From an uncultured bacterium (GTDB lineage: Bacteria; Planctomycetota; UBA1135; GCA-002686595): a stretch of DNA of 64,000 nucleotides. The stretch lies in the NCBI GenBank assembly GCA_937896235.1, contig CALBMX010000110.1, forward strand, positions 1-64,000, given 5' to 3'. Numbering within the stretch: position 1 is the stretch's first letter; every line of letters starts with the position of its first letter. Below the pieces are notes generated by a model that made no database searches, was not told the origin of the DNA, and worked only from the letters and a program-made list of their open reading frames with translations. Of the stretch, positions 37,462 through 46,322 are shown in pieces. Made by a program: the position numbers and the translations under genes.

Positions 37462-38298
37462 ATGAACTCTTCTCAACAGCAGCCGCCCGACGGGCACTCC
37501 ACCCCCATGGAAGAGGCCGCGATTGCGCGGTTTGGCGCAAGCCTTGGCCGGTTGTCAGAGGAGCTCGATTGGGAGCGACTCGGCAAGACCTATTGTTGGG
37601 AGGGAGGTGAGCAGTTCTTCTCACTTGGTGATCGCGAGCGCTTGATGGATGCCGGTCTTGCGATCGCGACGGACCTTGCCGCACACCTGGCGCGGCTGCC
37701 GGATTCAGGTTCGGCGCGCAGCTTGTACGTAGGTGTGGGGTTGGCGGAGCAGGTACCACTCGCGCTAGAGGCGATCGTCTTGGGGCGGGTGGTTGTGGCG
37801 CGCTCTCTGGACGGGGAAGAAGTGCGAGAGCTTGCACGGGCGGCGACGCTAGTGGCAGGGGTTGTCGAGGGGAGTCTCGGCCCTGGACGCTCCCTACCCG
37901 TCATCGAGGGAAGAGCCCTAGGCGAGGAACCTCCCGAAGGTCCGTTTGATCATCTTTGGTTCGTGAGTTTGATCTCCGACCCGGAGGCGTTCCCCGCCTT
38001 GCACGACAAACTCTACGGTCGCGACAAGCGCGACGCGGCGCCGGAGCAGAGCGACTTTGCGACCGGGCGCGGCAGCTTGGCTGAGGACAAGCGACACGCA
38101 GAGGAGCTTGTAGAGCTCGCACTTGCAGGCGTCACACCGCCAGCGATTTTGACAACAACAGACGAGGAGCTACCGTTTTTTGAGCGCGCGCTAGCAAGGC
38201 GCGGCTGGACTCTCGCGATGTCCAAGAGTGCGCGGCTCTCCCCGATCGTCGGCGACCCCATTCGCCACGGTTACATCGAAAGCGCGGACGGAGCATGA
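37462..38298 (+). CDS. Unknown protein coupled to murQ
   Basis: 278 residues, no recognised family and no signal peptide or membrane helix. The middle part SLYVGVGLAEQVPLALEAIVLGRVVVARSLDGEEV resembles a Rossmann-like nucleotide or SAM-binding strand-turn-helix followed by an acidic residue at the end of the second strand, but the glycine pattern is not canonical. A Trp/Phe-rich region (GPFDHLWFVSLISDPEAFP) follows. It overlaps murQ by four bases (ATGA), so a role in or near MurNAc-6-phosphate metabolism or cell-wall recycling is likely by context only. Confidence 0.7.
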   Translation: MNSSQQQPPDGHSTPMEEAAIARFGASLGRLSEELDWERLGKTYCWEGGEQFFSLGDRERLMDAGLAIATDLAAHLARLPDSGSARSLYVGVGLAEQVPLALEAIVLGRVVVARSLDGEEVRELARAATLVAGVVEGSLGPGRSLPVIEGRALGEEPPEGPFDHLWFVSLISDPEAFPALHDKLYGRDKRDAAPEQSDFATGRGSLAEDKRHAEELVELALAGVTPPAILTTTDEELPFFERALARRGWTLAMSKSARLSPIVGDPIRHGYIESADGA

Positions 38299-39242
38299 TG
38301 GAGCCCGACCCGATCAACCCTCGCCCCTCTTGTGCCCACGTGTCCACCGAAGCCGTGCACTCGGGTACTTCACAGCTGGACCAACTGGCGCTACGAGATC
38401 CCGCAGCTGCGGTGGACCTCATGCTTGATGCAGACGGGATGCTCATCGATGCGCTTCGACAGGCGCGCGAGCAGATCGCAGCCGTCGTGGAGTGCGTCGC
38501 GACGTCTTTGGAGGGCGGCGGTCGGCTCATCTATGTCGGTGCCGGCACAAGCGGGCGATTGGGGGTGTTGGATGCTGCCGAATGCCCGCCGACCTTCCAG
38601 TCCGAACCCGAGCAAGTGCTAGCTGTGCTCGCCGGTGGACGCTCCGCGATGTTTGTCTCGGCGGAGGGCGTAGAGGATGACTTCGAGGCGGGGGAACGCG
38701 ATCTACTAGAGGTCGAGTTGTCCAGCAAGGACGTGGTCTTTGGGATCTCCGCAAGCGCATCCGCGCCTTATGTCCGAGGCGCAATCGCGCTCGGCAACCG
38801 CATGGGTGCGAGGACCGTCTTGCTCGCCTGCGTGTCGCGCGAGGAGTTCGCGGACGCCGCCGAACTTTCGGTGCGGGTGTTGACAGGGCCCGAGACTCTG
38901 GCGGGAAGCACACGCCTGCGCGCGGGGACAGCGACGAAGATGGTGCTCAACATGGTGAGCACTCTAGTGATGGCGCGGCTTGGCAAGGTGCACGGGAATC
39001 TGATGGTCGATGTGAAGACGACGGGGAACGCCAAGCTCTGGGCGCGTGGGGAGAGCCTTGTGGAGCGACTCGTTTCCTGTGATTCCAAGCGAGCGGAAGT
39101 CCTGCTGCAAGCTGCGGGTGGCGAAGTGAAGGTCGCCGTGGTGATGGGTAACCTAGAGCTTGACGCGGAGAGCGCGCGAGCACGCCTCGCGAATGCGAAT
39201 GGCGTGCTGCGCGAAGCGCTTAGCCTTCGACTGGACCCGTAA
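38295..39242 (+). CDS. murQ: N-acetylmuramic acid 6-phosphate etherase
   Basis: SIS-domain enzyme of 315 residues that cleaves the lactyl ether of MurNAc-6-phosphate to GlcNAc-6-phosphate and D-lactate in peptidoglycan recycling. Signature GGGRLIYVGAGTSGRLGVLD, DAAECPPTF, and GTATKMVLNMVSTLVMARLGKV are typical. The ATG at 38295 lies inside the stop of the preceding unknown gene. Together with the MpaA-like amidase at the left end it shows that the organism makes and salvages peptidoglycan. Convergent overlap of 23 bases with the nitroreductase gene. Confidence 0.93.
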   Translation: MMEPDPINPRPSCAHVSTEAVHSGTSQLDQLALRDPAAAVDLMLDADGMLIDALRQAREQIAAVVECVATSLEGGGRLIYVGAGTSGRLGVLDAAECPPTFQSEPEQVLAVLAGGRSAMFVSAEGVEDDFEAGERDLLEVELSSKDVVFGISASASAPYVRGAIALGNRMGARTVLLACVSREEFADAAELSVRVLTGPETLAGSTRLRAGTATKMVLNMVSTLVMARLGKVHGNLMVDVKTTGNAKLWARGESLVERLVSCDSKRAEVLLQAAGGEVKVAVVMGNLELDAESARARLANANGVLREALSLRLDP

Positions 39243-39852
39243 TCCCGCGCGCGCCAAACTTGTCGAGGGAGAGGACCTCTCCTAAATCCGGCAAACCCCA
39301 GCGTTGGCGTGCAGGCTCTAGGGCGCGGCCCAGCGTAATCATTAAAAGTGGCGGTAGGTGGTCCGGCAACTCGAGGATTCCCGAGACTCCCTTGGGGTCG
39401 TAGCCGATCATCGCGCAGGTGTCATAACCCATTTCGCGCGCTGCTAGCATGACGTTTTGTCCCGCAAAACCGACGGAGCGACAGGCCTCTTGCAAGTTCA
39501 AGCTTTCGTTCTCTGAGTAGAACTGCTTGATCATGCCGTCAAACATAGATTGAAGCTCCACGGGCGCGTCACGCAAGGTGCGTGACGTGTCCTCGAAAGC
39601 CTTAAGGTCGCCGGCGATTACAAGTACCAGCGCGGCGTCCTTTACCTGCTCTTGATTCCAGGCGGCCTTGCAGAGCGCCTCTTTTTGAGCCTTGTCACGA
39701 ACGGCTACGAACTGCCAGTTCTGCATGTTGAAAGAGGTCGGTGCTAGGCTGGCGCAGCGTACGATGTAGCGAACTTCGTCATCGGTGAGCTCGTGAGTCG
39801 GGTCGTATTTCTTGACGGAGCGGCGCGAGCGAATGGCTTCTAGAAGTTCCAT
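39220..39852 (-). CDS. Nitroreductase family FMN oxidoreductase
   Basis: 210-residue flavoprotein, likely a homodimer. N-terminal MELLEAIRSRRSVKKYDPTHELTDDEV carries the FMN phosphate-binding RRSVK; SFNMQNWQFVAVRD and the C-terminal EMGYDTCAMIGYDP with LGRALEP complete the fold. Uses NAD(P)H to reduce nitro compounds, quinones or flavin. ATG at 39852 is chosen at the conserved domain start; the upstream extension overlaps the divergent gene. Confidence 0.87.
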   Translation of the reverse strand: MELLEAIRSRRSVKKYDPTHELTDDEVRYIVRCASLAPTSFNMQNWQFVAVRDKAQKEALCKAAWNQEQVKDAALVLVIAGDLKAFEDTSRTLRDAPVELQSMFDGMIKQFYSENESLNLQEACRSVGFAGQNVMLAAREMGYDTCAMIGYDPKGVSGILELPDHLPPLLMITLGRALEPARQRWGLPDLGEVLSLDKFGARGITGPVEG

Positions 39853-39976
39853 ATCTGTAATGCAAAGGCTGGATTTGGCGTGCCGAGACTCGCGATTGGG
39901 ACATTTGTCCCGCGAGCACCCGAGGATTTGAGCCGAAGAGCGTATTCCCCGGACATCAACTCGTCTAATCCAAAGC

Positions 39977-41314
39977 ATGCGAACTCTCCTCTTCCCCCAG
40001 CGCTACCCCCTATGGGCTCTCCTGGGCCTGTTACTTATTTCTCCCATGTCCGAAGCACGGGAGAGCGCTCCCTCTCGGACCGCCAGCTACATCTTCTGTA
40101 CCCCCGGGGGATTGTCGGTGGATGGAGGCGCTGAAATCGCAACCTCGAACCCCATTCCCAAAGCACTCGAGCGCGCTGCTCCTGGCTGCCAAATCGTGCT
40201 CGGGGCCGGGGACTATGCGAGCTTCCGCATCGGGTTCAATAAGGGCGACGACAACGCCAAGCTGACGGGTGGTCAACCCGGAATCCCCATCGTCGTGCGA
40301 GGCCAAGGAGGTGTTCGGGTTCGCGCAGGGAAAGGTGGGGATACGGTCTCGATCACCCAGGAGAATCCCAACGGCTTCATCACGTTTGAGAACATTGAAT
40401 TCGAGCCAAGCTATCGCGCCGCGATCTTGTTCTTTCGCCCCCCGGCCGGTCAGAGCAACGAGGGCTTCCACTTTTACGACTGCGATATCGTCGGGAGCTG
40501 GGATCACATCGCTGCGACGGGTAAGACCTCGAAGTGGGGGCTCAACGGGAAGCGCCTCAAAGACTTCGAGTGGATCGGGCGTACGAGGCCATCGATCATT
40601 CGCGACATCCGCCACGAGCACGCCTTCTACCTATCAAACATGGCTGGCGACACCACCATCCGCAATGTAGAGGCCACCCGCCTGGGCCGAACTTTTGCGC
40701 AGCTGGTCTCTCGGAAAAAAGATGGCCCCGCAGGTGTCGGGACGTTCTTGGTGCAGGACTGCAAGATCTCGGACACGAACATCGCTGCCGGCGACAATTA
40801 CAAAGGGGGCTCGGCTTTCACCTTAGCCGGCGAGATGCCGGGTGCCCGCTTTCGCTTCGAAAACAACACCTATCGAGCGGGTTTCGACAAGAGGCTGCAC
40901 AAGTTGACACGCGAAGGTGCTCCCTATGGAACGGGCGCGCTTGTTGCTTGGAGCGAGAAGGAGTCGAGCCGCCTCGGAACACTTACGCTCATCGACAACG
41001 ACTTCCGGTTTGCGCCGAATTGTGGCGACCGACCGGTGGTCTCAATCACCTCCTGCAACAAAGTCGAGATCATCGGTTCCAACCATTTCGAGGCCGGCGC
41101 TCAGAGAGTGGGTACGGAGAAAGGAGAGGCCGATTTGGGTACGGTCACGCCCTCGGGAATCGCGCTTGCTTTGGACAAACCGACAAACGGCAGCCCCTCT
41201 AAGCTCCCTAACCTAAAGGTAGTTCTCGCCTCGACAACCGTGCTTGTCGGCCGTGTCGAGATCAACGGTCATGAGGCCAGCGACCTCGACCTCGAGCTGC
41301 TAGAGCCGAAGTAG
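39977..41314 (+). CDS. Secreted right-handed beta-helix protein
   Basis: 445 residues with signal peptide (LLFPQRYPLWALLGLLLIS, cleavage near SEA). The rest has short strands spaced by turns, with NPNGFITFENIEFEPSYRAAI, FHFYDCDIVGSWDHIA, DTTIRNVEATRLGRTF, GTFLVQDCKISDTNIAAGD, FRFENNTYRAGF and LTLIDNDFRF, a pattern of parallel beta-helix proteins such as polysaccharide lyases or surface adhesins. No catalytic residues can be assigned. Exported to periplasm or surface. Confidence 0.72.
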   Translation: MRTLLFPQRYPLWALLGLLLISPMSEARESAPSRTASYIFCTPGGLSVDGGAEIATSNPIPKALERAAPGCQIVLGAGDYASFRIGFNKGDDNAKLTGGQPGIPIVVRGQGGVRVRAGKGGDTVSITQENPNGFITFENIEFEPSYRAAILFFRPPAGQSNEGFHFYDCDIVGSWDHIAATGKTSKWGLNGKRLKDFEWIGRTRPSIIRDIRHEHAFYLSNMAGDTTIRNVEATRLGRTFAQLVSRKKDGPAGVGTFLVQDCKISDTNIAAGDNYKGGSAFTLAGEMPGARFRFENNTYRAGFDKRLHKLTREGAPYGTGALVAWSEKESSRLGTLTLIDNDFRFAPNCGDRPVVSITSCNKVEIIGSNHFEAGAQRVGTEKGEADLGTVTPSGIALALDKPTNGSPSKLPNLKVVLASTTVLVGRVEINGHEASDLDLELLEPK

Positions 41315-41485
41315 GCGTCTGCTTTGGAGGTGAGATGCCTTTCCCAATTGCAAAGGGAAGCGCTTTATGTGGTCTTCATAAAATGACGAGTCTTAGATGC
41401 TGCCCCTGGGGACCATTCGGTGCAGACTCTCTGTTGAAGCGCGCGGCTCCGATCACTCCGCTCGCGACCTAAGCATCTTTGCCAA

Positions 41486-41513
41486 CTTGCATGTCATTTC
41501 TGTCACCTGCAAG
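41486..41513. promoter_or_regulatory. Putative operator ahead of the two-component pair
   Basis: Inverted repeat CTTGCA (41486-41491) and TGCAAG (41508-41513) that encloses a direct repeat TGTCA at 41492 and 41501. Direct repeats nearly one helical turn apart are typical of OmpR-family binding sites. It ends 40 bases before the regulator start, so autoregulation is possible. Confidence 0.45.
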
Positions 41514-41553
41514 ACAAGGGCGTTTGGCCAGCCTACGATGAGGCAAAACACTC

Positions 41554-42213
41554 ATGAAATTACTAATCGTTGACGATGACCCGAAGCTCCAGGCCTACCT
41601 CTCGACCGGCTTGGCCGAGTCGGGGATGGAGTGCACAACTGTCGGTTCCGCCGAAGATGCCGCTCGGGAGATTGCGACCTCCACGCCGTTTGACATCATC
41701 CTGCTCGATGTGATGATGTCGGGTCGCTCGGGATGGGAGTTCCTCGAGGAGCTCCGAGGGAGAGGTGATAGCACGCCAACAATTTTCATTAGCGCTCGAG
41801 GGTCCGTTGAGGAGCGAGTGAAGGGCCTCAAGCTCGGCGCGGACGACTACATCGTGAAGCCCTTCGCATTCGAAGAGCTGCTGGCCCGTATCGACGCGGT
41901 GATTCGCAGGCGCGAGAGCTTGCCCGTCTTGCGGGTCGGTCCCCTAGAGATCGACCCCGCCCATCGTCGAGTACAGTTGGCGGGTAACCCGGTGGATCTA
42001 AGTCCGCGCGAGTACGCGCTCTTGCTCGCCTTCGTCGAAGCGAAGGGCAAGGTGATGACGCGGGTCGAGCTTCTGAGTAAGGTGTGGGATATCGATTTTG
42101 ATCCAGAGACGAATGTCGTCGATGTACACGTTGCCCGATTGCGTCGCAAGTTAGGTCGAGATCACAAAAACATGATTCAAACAATCAAGGGAGAGGGGTA
42201 TCAGTTCGAATGA
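41554..42213 (+). CDS. OmpR-family response regulator
   Basis: 219 residues. Receiver domain with D8/D9 in IVDDDPK, phospho-acceptor Asp in IILLDVMMSGRSGWEF, and KPF in DDYIVKPFAFEELLARI; winged-helix DNA-binding domain from about 127, ending HVARLRRKLGRDHKNMIQTIKGEGYQF. Closest to the CusR/QseB group. Stop overlaps the kinase start (ATGA), so the two form one unit. The signal is unknown; the neighbouring PDZ-repeat protein is a possible target. Confidence 0.87.
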   Translation: MKLLIVDDDPKLQAYLSTGLAESGMECTTVGSAEDAAREIATSTPFDIILLDVMMSGRSGWEFLEELRGRGDSTPTIFISARGSVEERVKGLKLGADDYIVKPFAFEELLARIDAVIRRRESLPVLRVGPLEIDPAHRRVQLAGNPVDLSPREYALLLAFVEAKGKVMTRVELLSKVWDIDFDPETNVVDVHVARLRRKLGRDHKNMIQTIKGEGYQFE

Positions 42214-43622
42214 CAGGCCAGAGATGGACCCTGAAGGAGCGCCTTGCCCGCTGGCTTGTTTTTGCCATTTGCGCACAGGCGCTGATCGTTATCGTTCCAG
42301 CTGGCTTCTTCCTCTACTCATCCCTCGATAGGGAGCTCGGCTCGCTTCTCGAAGAGGAGTTGGCCGAATTTGGCCATGGCTTCCAAAGTGCTTCGCTGAA
42401 TAAGGGGAGAGCTCACGAAGAGATGTTTGAGGAGATCGCCATCGGGCTGAACCTCAAACACCACGAGTATCCACTTGCCTGGGCACTTTGGAGTGAGGGG
42501 CTGCTTGTGAAAAAGGTGGGGCAAGAGTCACTCGCCAAGTGTTTCGACACGGTCCCCACGAAACTCGACAGTCGTCAGGACATCGCCAGGATGGGAGCGT
42601 GGCGAGCAATGCAATTGAAGTCTGGGGAGATCGTTGCTGTCGCCGTGGACGGTTCTGCGCAACGTGGTGTTCTCCTACGCTTTATTTCTGTAGTCGGTGG
42701 ACTGCTAGCGCTTTGCGTCGTTGGCGCTGTGATGGGTGGTCTAACTTTGGGGCGGCGTACCTCAGAGCTACTCGAGGGAGTCGCCGCCCAAACGCGGGGC
42801 GTGGGGACTACCGGAAGCGCAAAAGGCATTTCGATCGTCCAGGACGGGCTGCCAGAGGAGATACGGTCTGTGGCCGTCGCTCTTCAAGAGGCCATGGATC
42901 GCTTGGAGAGAGAGACGAGCCAATACCGCCTGCTGACTGCGGGTCTAGCCCACGAGCTGCGCTCGCCGATTCAGAACCTGATGGGCGAGATCGAGGTGAC
43001 GCTTCGGCAAGATCGGGACGCCCCCCGCTACCGTAAAGTCTTAGAGTCCAACTTGGATGAAGTGCGTGACCTCGGCGAGGCTGTCGACAATCTGATGCTG
43101 CTCTGCACAAGTCGAGGTGTAGGTGAAGATCTCCACCATGAGGAGTTCGACATTGGTTTTGAGGCAGAGGTACGACTGGCTGGCGAGATCTCCCAGGCGC
43201 GCAGGCGCGGTGTGACCGTCACGATGACTGTCGAGTCGACGGGGACGTCCGGCACGGGTCACGCTCAGGTTCTGATCTGTGCGGACCGCGAGGCCATTCT
43301 TCGCGTCCTGCGCAACCTTGTTGCGAATGCCGTGGAATGGACTCCAACGGGAGGAGCGGTGCAGGTCTCTATCTTGGCATCTGCCGACGAAGTGAAGATG
43401 ACCGTCGACGACAGTGGTCCGGGTATCCCCATTGACCAGCGAGAGGGGATCTTCGAACCCTTCGCGCGCGGGAGCGCCCCTGGCGGTGAGCGCGTTGGGT
43501 ACGGCCTTGGCCTAGCCATTGTTCAAACGGCCGTCATTTCGCACGGTGGCACGGTCACGATTGGCACTTCACCCATGGGGGGCGCGCGAATGACCGTCGT
43601 GATCCCCCGGGGCTTGTTCTAA
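42210..43622 (+). CDS. Sensor histidine kinase
   Basis: Inner-membrane kinase of 470 residues: helix 1 at about 12-36, a periplasmic sensor of some 115 residues, helix 2 at about 152-178, HAMP-like linker, HisKA with LLTAGLAHELRSPIQNLMGEIEVTL (His near 249), and ATPase domain with LVANAVEWTP, DDSGPGIP and GYGLGLAIVQ. CusS-like layout. Partner of the preceding regulator, with which it overlaps. Confidence 0.85.
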   Translation: MTGQRWTLKERLARWLVFAICAQALIVIVPAGFFLYSSLDRELGSLLEEELAEFGHGFQSASLNKGRAHEEMFEEIAIGLNLKHHEYPLAWALWSEGLLVKKVGQESLAKCFDTVPTKLDSRQDIARMGAWRAMQLKSGEIVAVAVDGSAQRGVLLRFISVVGGLLALCVVGAVMGGLTLGRRTSELLEGVAAQTRGVGTTGSAKGISIVQDGLPEEIRSVAVALQEAMDRLERETSQYRLLTAGLAHELRSPIQNLMGEIEVTLRQDRDAPRYRKVLESNLDEVRDLGEAVDNLMLLCTSRGVGEDLHHEEFDIGFEAEVRLAGEISQARRRGVTVTMTVESTGTSGTGHAQVLICADREAILRVLRNLVANAVEWTPTGGAVQVSILASADEVKMTVDDSGPGIPIDQREGIFEPFARGSAPGGERVGYGLGLAIVQTAVISHGGTVTIGTSPMGGARMTVVIPRGLF

Positions 43623-43730
43623 GTCAAGCTACTCGTCCTCCATTCTGAGTTTGGTCGGCTTGCGCGTTGACCTTGGCGTCTTCGTTCGGATTATGGGGGG
43701 GAAGCTCCAATCGATCCCCCTGCGCACGCC

Positions 43731-46148
43731 ATGAAAACACCCTTGACCTCTCGATTTGCCACCGCCGCATTACTTGGACTAGCTGTGCTGTGCACACCCT
43801 TCCACTCGGTAGCGCGCGCGAGCTCCCCAGCGACTCAACAACAGGCGCCAGCTTGGTTCGGAGCCGCGCTCACAGGGATCGACACAGGGGGACCGGCAGG
43901 CGGTGCCGTTCGTTTGGATTCGGTTGTCGAGGGTGGGCCCGCTCACCGCAGTGGTTTCCAGGCTGGGGATGTCATCGTCGCGCTAGACGGTGGTGCGCCT
44001 TGGGAGACGGGTGCGGCGGCGCATGCCGCCCTGATTACCCAGCTAAGCGAAAAAGGTCCTGGCGACAGTTTGAGCGTCCGCATCCACCGCCGACAGGTCA
44101 TCTGGAGTGATACGGCGGGCGCGCCCATGCAGGCTCCACAGGCAGCCTTGATCGAGGCTGAGCTCGCCACGGGAGCAACGGAGCAGTTCTCCGTTCGCGC
44201 AGAGATTGTGGTCCTGGAGCTGGCGCTCGTACTTGGGAGGCGCCCCGAGGCGTCAGGTGTTGCGGTCCGGCCCTCGCTCGAACTTTACGCTTCCGTCCCT
44301 CGCGCGCCCTTTGACCTTGAAGTCGAGATCGATGCAGCGGTCACCTCGGCGGGTCTACAGGTGGAAACCACGGACCTCTTTGAGCGGCTTGCGCGGCTCG
44401 GCGAACACGCCGATGGATCGCGCTTCTCTATCGTACCTTTAGTCCAAAGGGAGCCCTTTGCCCTACCCTGGATCGCCGAAAGTCTCGGCAATGAGTTGGG
44501 CCGATTAGCCAATATGGATCCCGTGCAGATGCTTCCGGAGCTTGCCCCTCGAATCGCCCATATGGCCGATTGGGACCCGCCGGCAGCACTTCCGAGGGGT
44601 GCCCTCCCCCCGGGTAGGGGAGCGACATTAGAAGAGCATTTCACGTGGCTAGAGGGCCGTCTTGCCCTAGCGGCGGAGTGTGTGGAGCGGGGTCTTGTGG
44701 ACTTGTCGTCGGAGGATCGCAATCATGTCGCCAGCCACTGGATGGAGCTCGCCAATCGATTCGAAGACGATATCTACCTCTACAACGATCCTGATAGCGA
44801 GCGCGCGGCTCGGAACTTAAAGACGGTCGCCATCGGGGAGCGCGTCCAGGCCTCGGAAATGCTAGCCGCCGTCGACGTGTTCTTAGCGTGCGTGGATGCG
44901 GAGTATCTGAAGCGCCTTGCCGAGGCTGCGTACAAAGCGGAGTGTGACGTCTGGGCGGTGACTGTGGAGACCCATGCAACTCCCTTTGGATTGATCGTCA
45001 TCGGCGGGAAGGGGGATGGCAACCACCGCATGGGCAGTCATGGCTCGGACGATGGAGCAGAAGGCGTGGTGGCGCTGATGTTGGACTTGGGCGGCGACGA
45101 CTTTTATGGGGGGAGCATCGGCACGACGGTCAACCAGGCGGGGCGTCCGGTGATTCCGGTTTCGGTTGTGATCGATCTCGAGGGGAACGACTCGTATGAG
45201 GCGGCCCAAGATGGCTCGATAGGGGCCGGCGTTCTAGGGCTTGGAATGGTGATCGACGTTGAGGGGAACGACAGCTATATAGGTCGGCGGTGGAGCCAAG
45301 GTGTAGGCTTTATGGGAGTCGGATTGGTCGTCGATGGCGAGGGGGACGATCGCTACCACGCACGCAGTTTGGCCCAAGGGACCGCCGCATGGGGAGTCGG
45401 GGGCGTCTTCGACAAGTACGGAGCGGACCGTTTCTACGCCTCGCGATTTGCGCAAGGGGTAGGCCTCGCGGGTGGGATTGGTTTGCTCGGCAACGGCTGG
45501 GCGGACGACGAATACTACTGCAAGGGCGAGTGGGCCTCGGGCTACGGCACCCCGGGTGTTTTCGAGGGGTGGGGGCAAGGCTGCGGCGTTGGCTTTCGGG
45601 GGAACGCTTCGGGAGGGATTGGTTTGCTGTTTGATGGTGCCGGTGAGGATCGCTACGAGGCCGGAAATTTCAGCCAAGGCGGAGGTTACTACTTTGGGTT
45701 TGGAGGCCTCTTCGACCGCGGAACACGCGGGGACCTGTACATCGGGTCACGCTACAACCAGGGTTTCTCGGCCCACCAGGCTGTCGGGTATTTCCACGAA
45801 TCGGGGGGCGACGATACCTACTTGACACGCAACGCGGTTGTCAGCGGGTTGGCGTGGGATGAGTGCGTGACCGTCTTCCTAGATGACAGTGGAGATGACA
45901 TCTACCAAGGGGGTGGCTTCTCGCTCGGCGCGTCCGCTCATAACTCGGTGTCCGTCTTCTGGGATAAGGGGGGTGCGGACCAATACGGGGGCGTAGCTTT
46001 GGGCCAGGCCCTAGGGAACGACTACCACGGGGGGACAAGCCTCTCCTACTTCCTCGATTCTGGGGCCGCAAAGGACTCCTATGAAGGGGAGCAGCACAAT
46101 GACAAGTCGAGCCAGGCACCAGAACATGGGTTTTTTATAGACCGCTAG
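43731..46148 (+). CDS. Secreted PDZ protein with Asp/Gly/Tyr repeats
   Basis: 805 residues with a signal peptide (to about residue 32), a PDZ domain at about 42-125 (GGPAHRSGFQAGDVIVALDGG), a helical middle part, and from about residue 450 a repeat region. About twelve repeats of 25-40 residues share the pattern D-x-x-G-D/N-D-x-Y followed by Q-G-V-G-x-x-G-V-G-x-x-x-D, for example EGNDSY, EGDDRY, GGDDTY, SGDDIY. The Asp-rich turns suggest calcium-stabilised beta structure similar in spirit to RTX repeats, though the consensus differs. Family not known to me. It follows the two-component pair by 108 bases. Confidence 0.72.
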   Translation: MKTPLTSRFATAALLGLAVLCTPFHSVARASSPATQQQAPAWFGAALTGIDTGGPAGGAVRLDSVVEGGPAHRSGFQAGDVIVALDGGAPWETGAAAHAALITQLSEKGPGDSLSVRIHRRQVIWSDTAGAPMQAPQAALIEAELATGATEQFSVRAEIVVLELALVLGRRPEASGVAVRPSLELYASVPRAPFDLEVEIDAAVTSAGLQVETTDLFERLARLGEHADGSRFSIVPLVQREPFALPWIAESLGNELGRLANMDPVQMLPELAPRIAHMADWDPPAALPRGALPPGRGATLEEHFTWLEGRLALAAECVERGLVDLSSEDRNHVASHWMELANRFEDDIYLYNDPDSERAARNLKTVAIGERVQASEMLAAVDVFLACVDAEYLKRLAEAAYKAECDVWAVTVETHATPFGLIVIGGKGDGNHRMGSHGSDDGAEGVVALMLDLGGDDFYGGSIGTTVNQAGRPVIPVSVVIDLEGNDSYEAAQDGSIGAGVLGLGMVIDVEGNDSYIGRRWSQGVGFMGVGLVVDGEGDDRYHARSLAQGTAAWGVGGVFDKYGADRFYASRFAQGVGLAGGIGLLGNGWADDEYYCKGEWASGYGTPGVFEGWGQGCGVGFRGNASGGIGLLFDGAGEDRYEAGNFSQGGGYYFGFGGLFDRGTRGDLYIGSRYNQGFSAHQAVGYFHESGGDDTYLTRNAVVSGLAWDECVTVFLDDSGDDIYQGGGFSLGASAHNSVSVFWDKGGADQYGGVALGQALGNDYHGGTSLSYFLDSGAAKDSYEGEQHNDKSSQAPEHGFFIDR

Positions 46149-46322
46149 GACCTCAGGAGAACGGGGCAGCTTCCCGAATTTGGGGTTCTTGGCGTATGGG
46201 TGGTCTCGTTGTTCCCAATCGGCTATTGGAATATGGGATTACAGCCGATTAGGAGGGAGCGATTCACCCCCCATACGGATTGCGAACGGTCTTCAATCAA
46301 GGATTGGTCTCGCCTAGTACAA

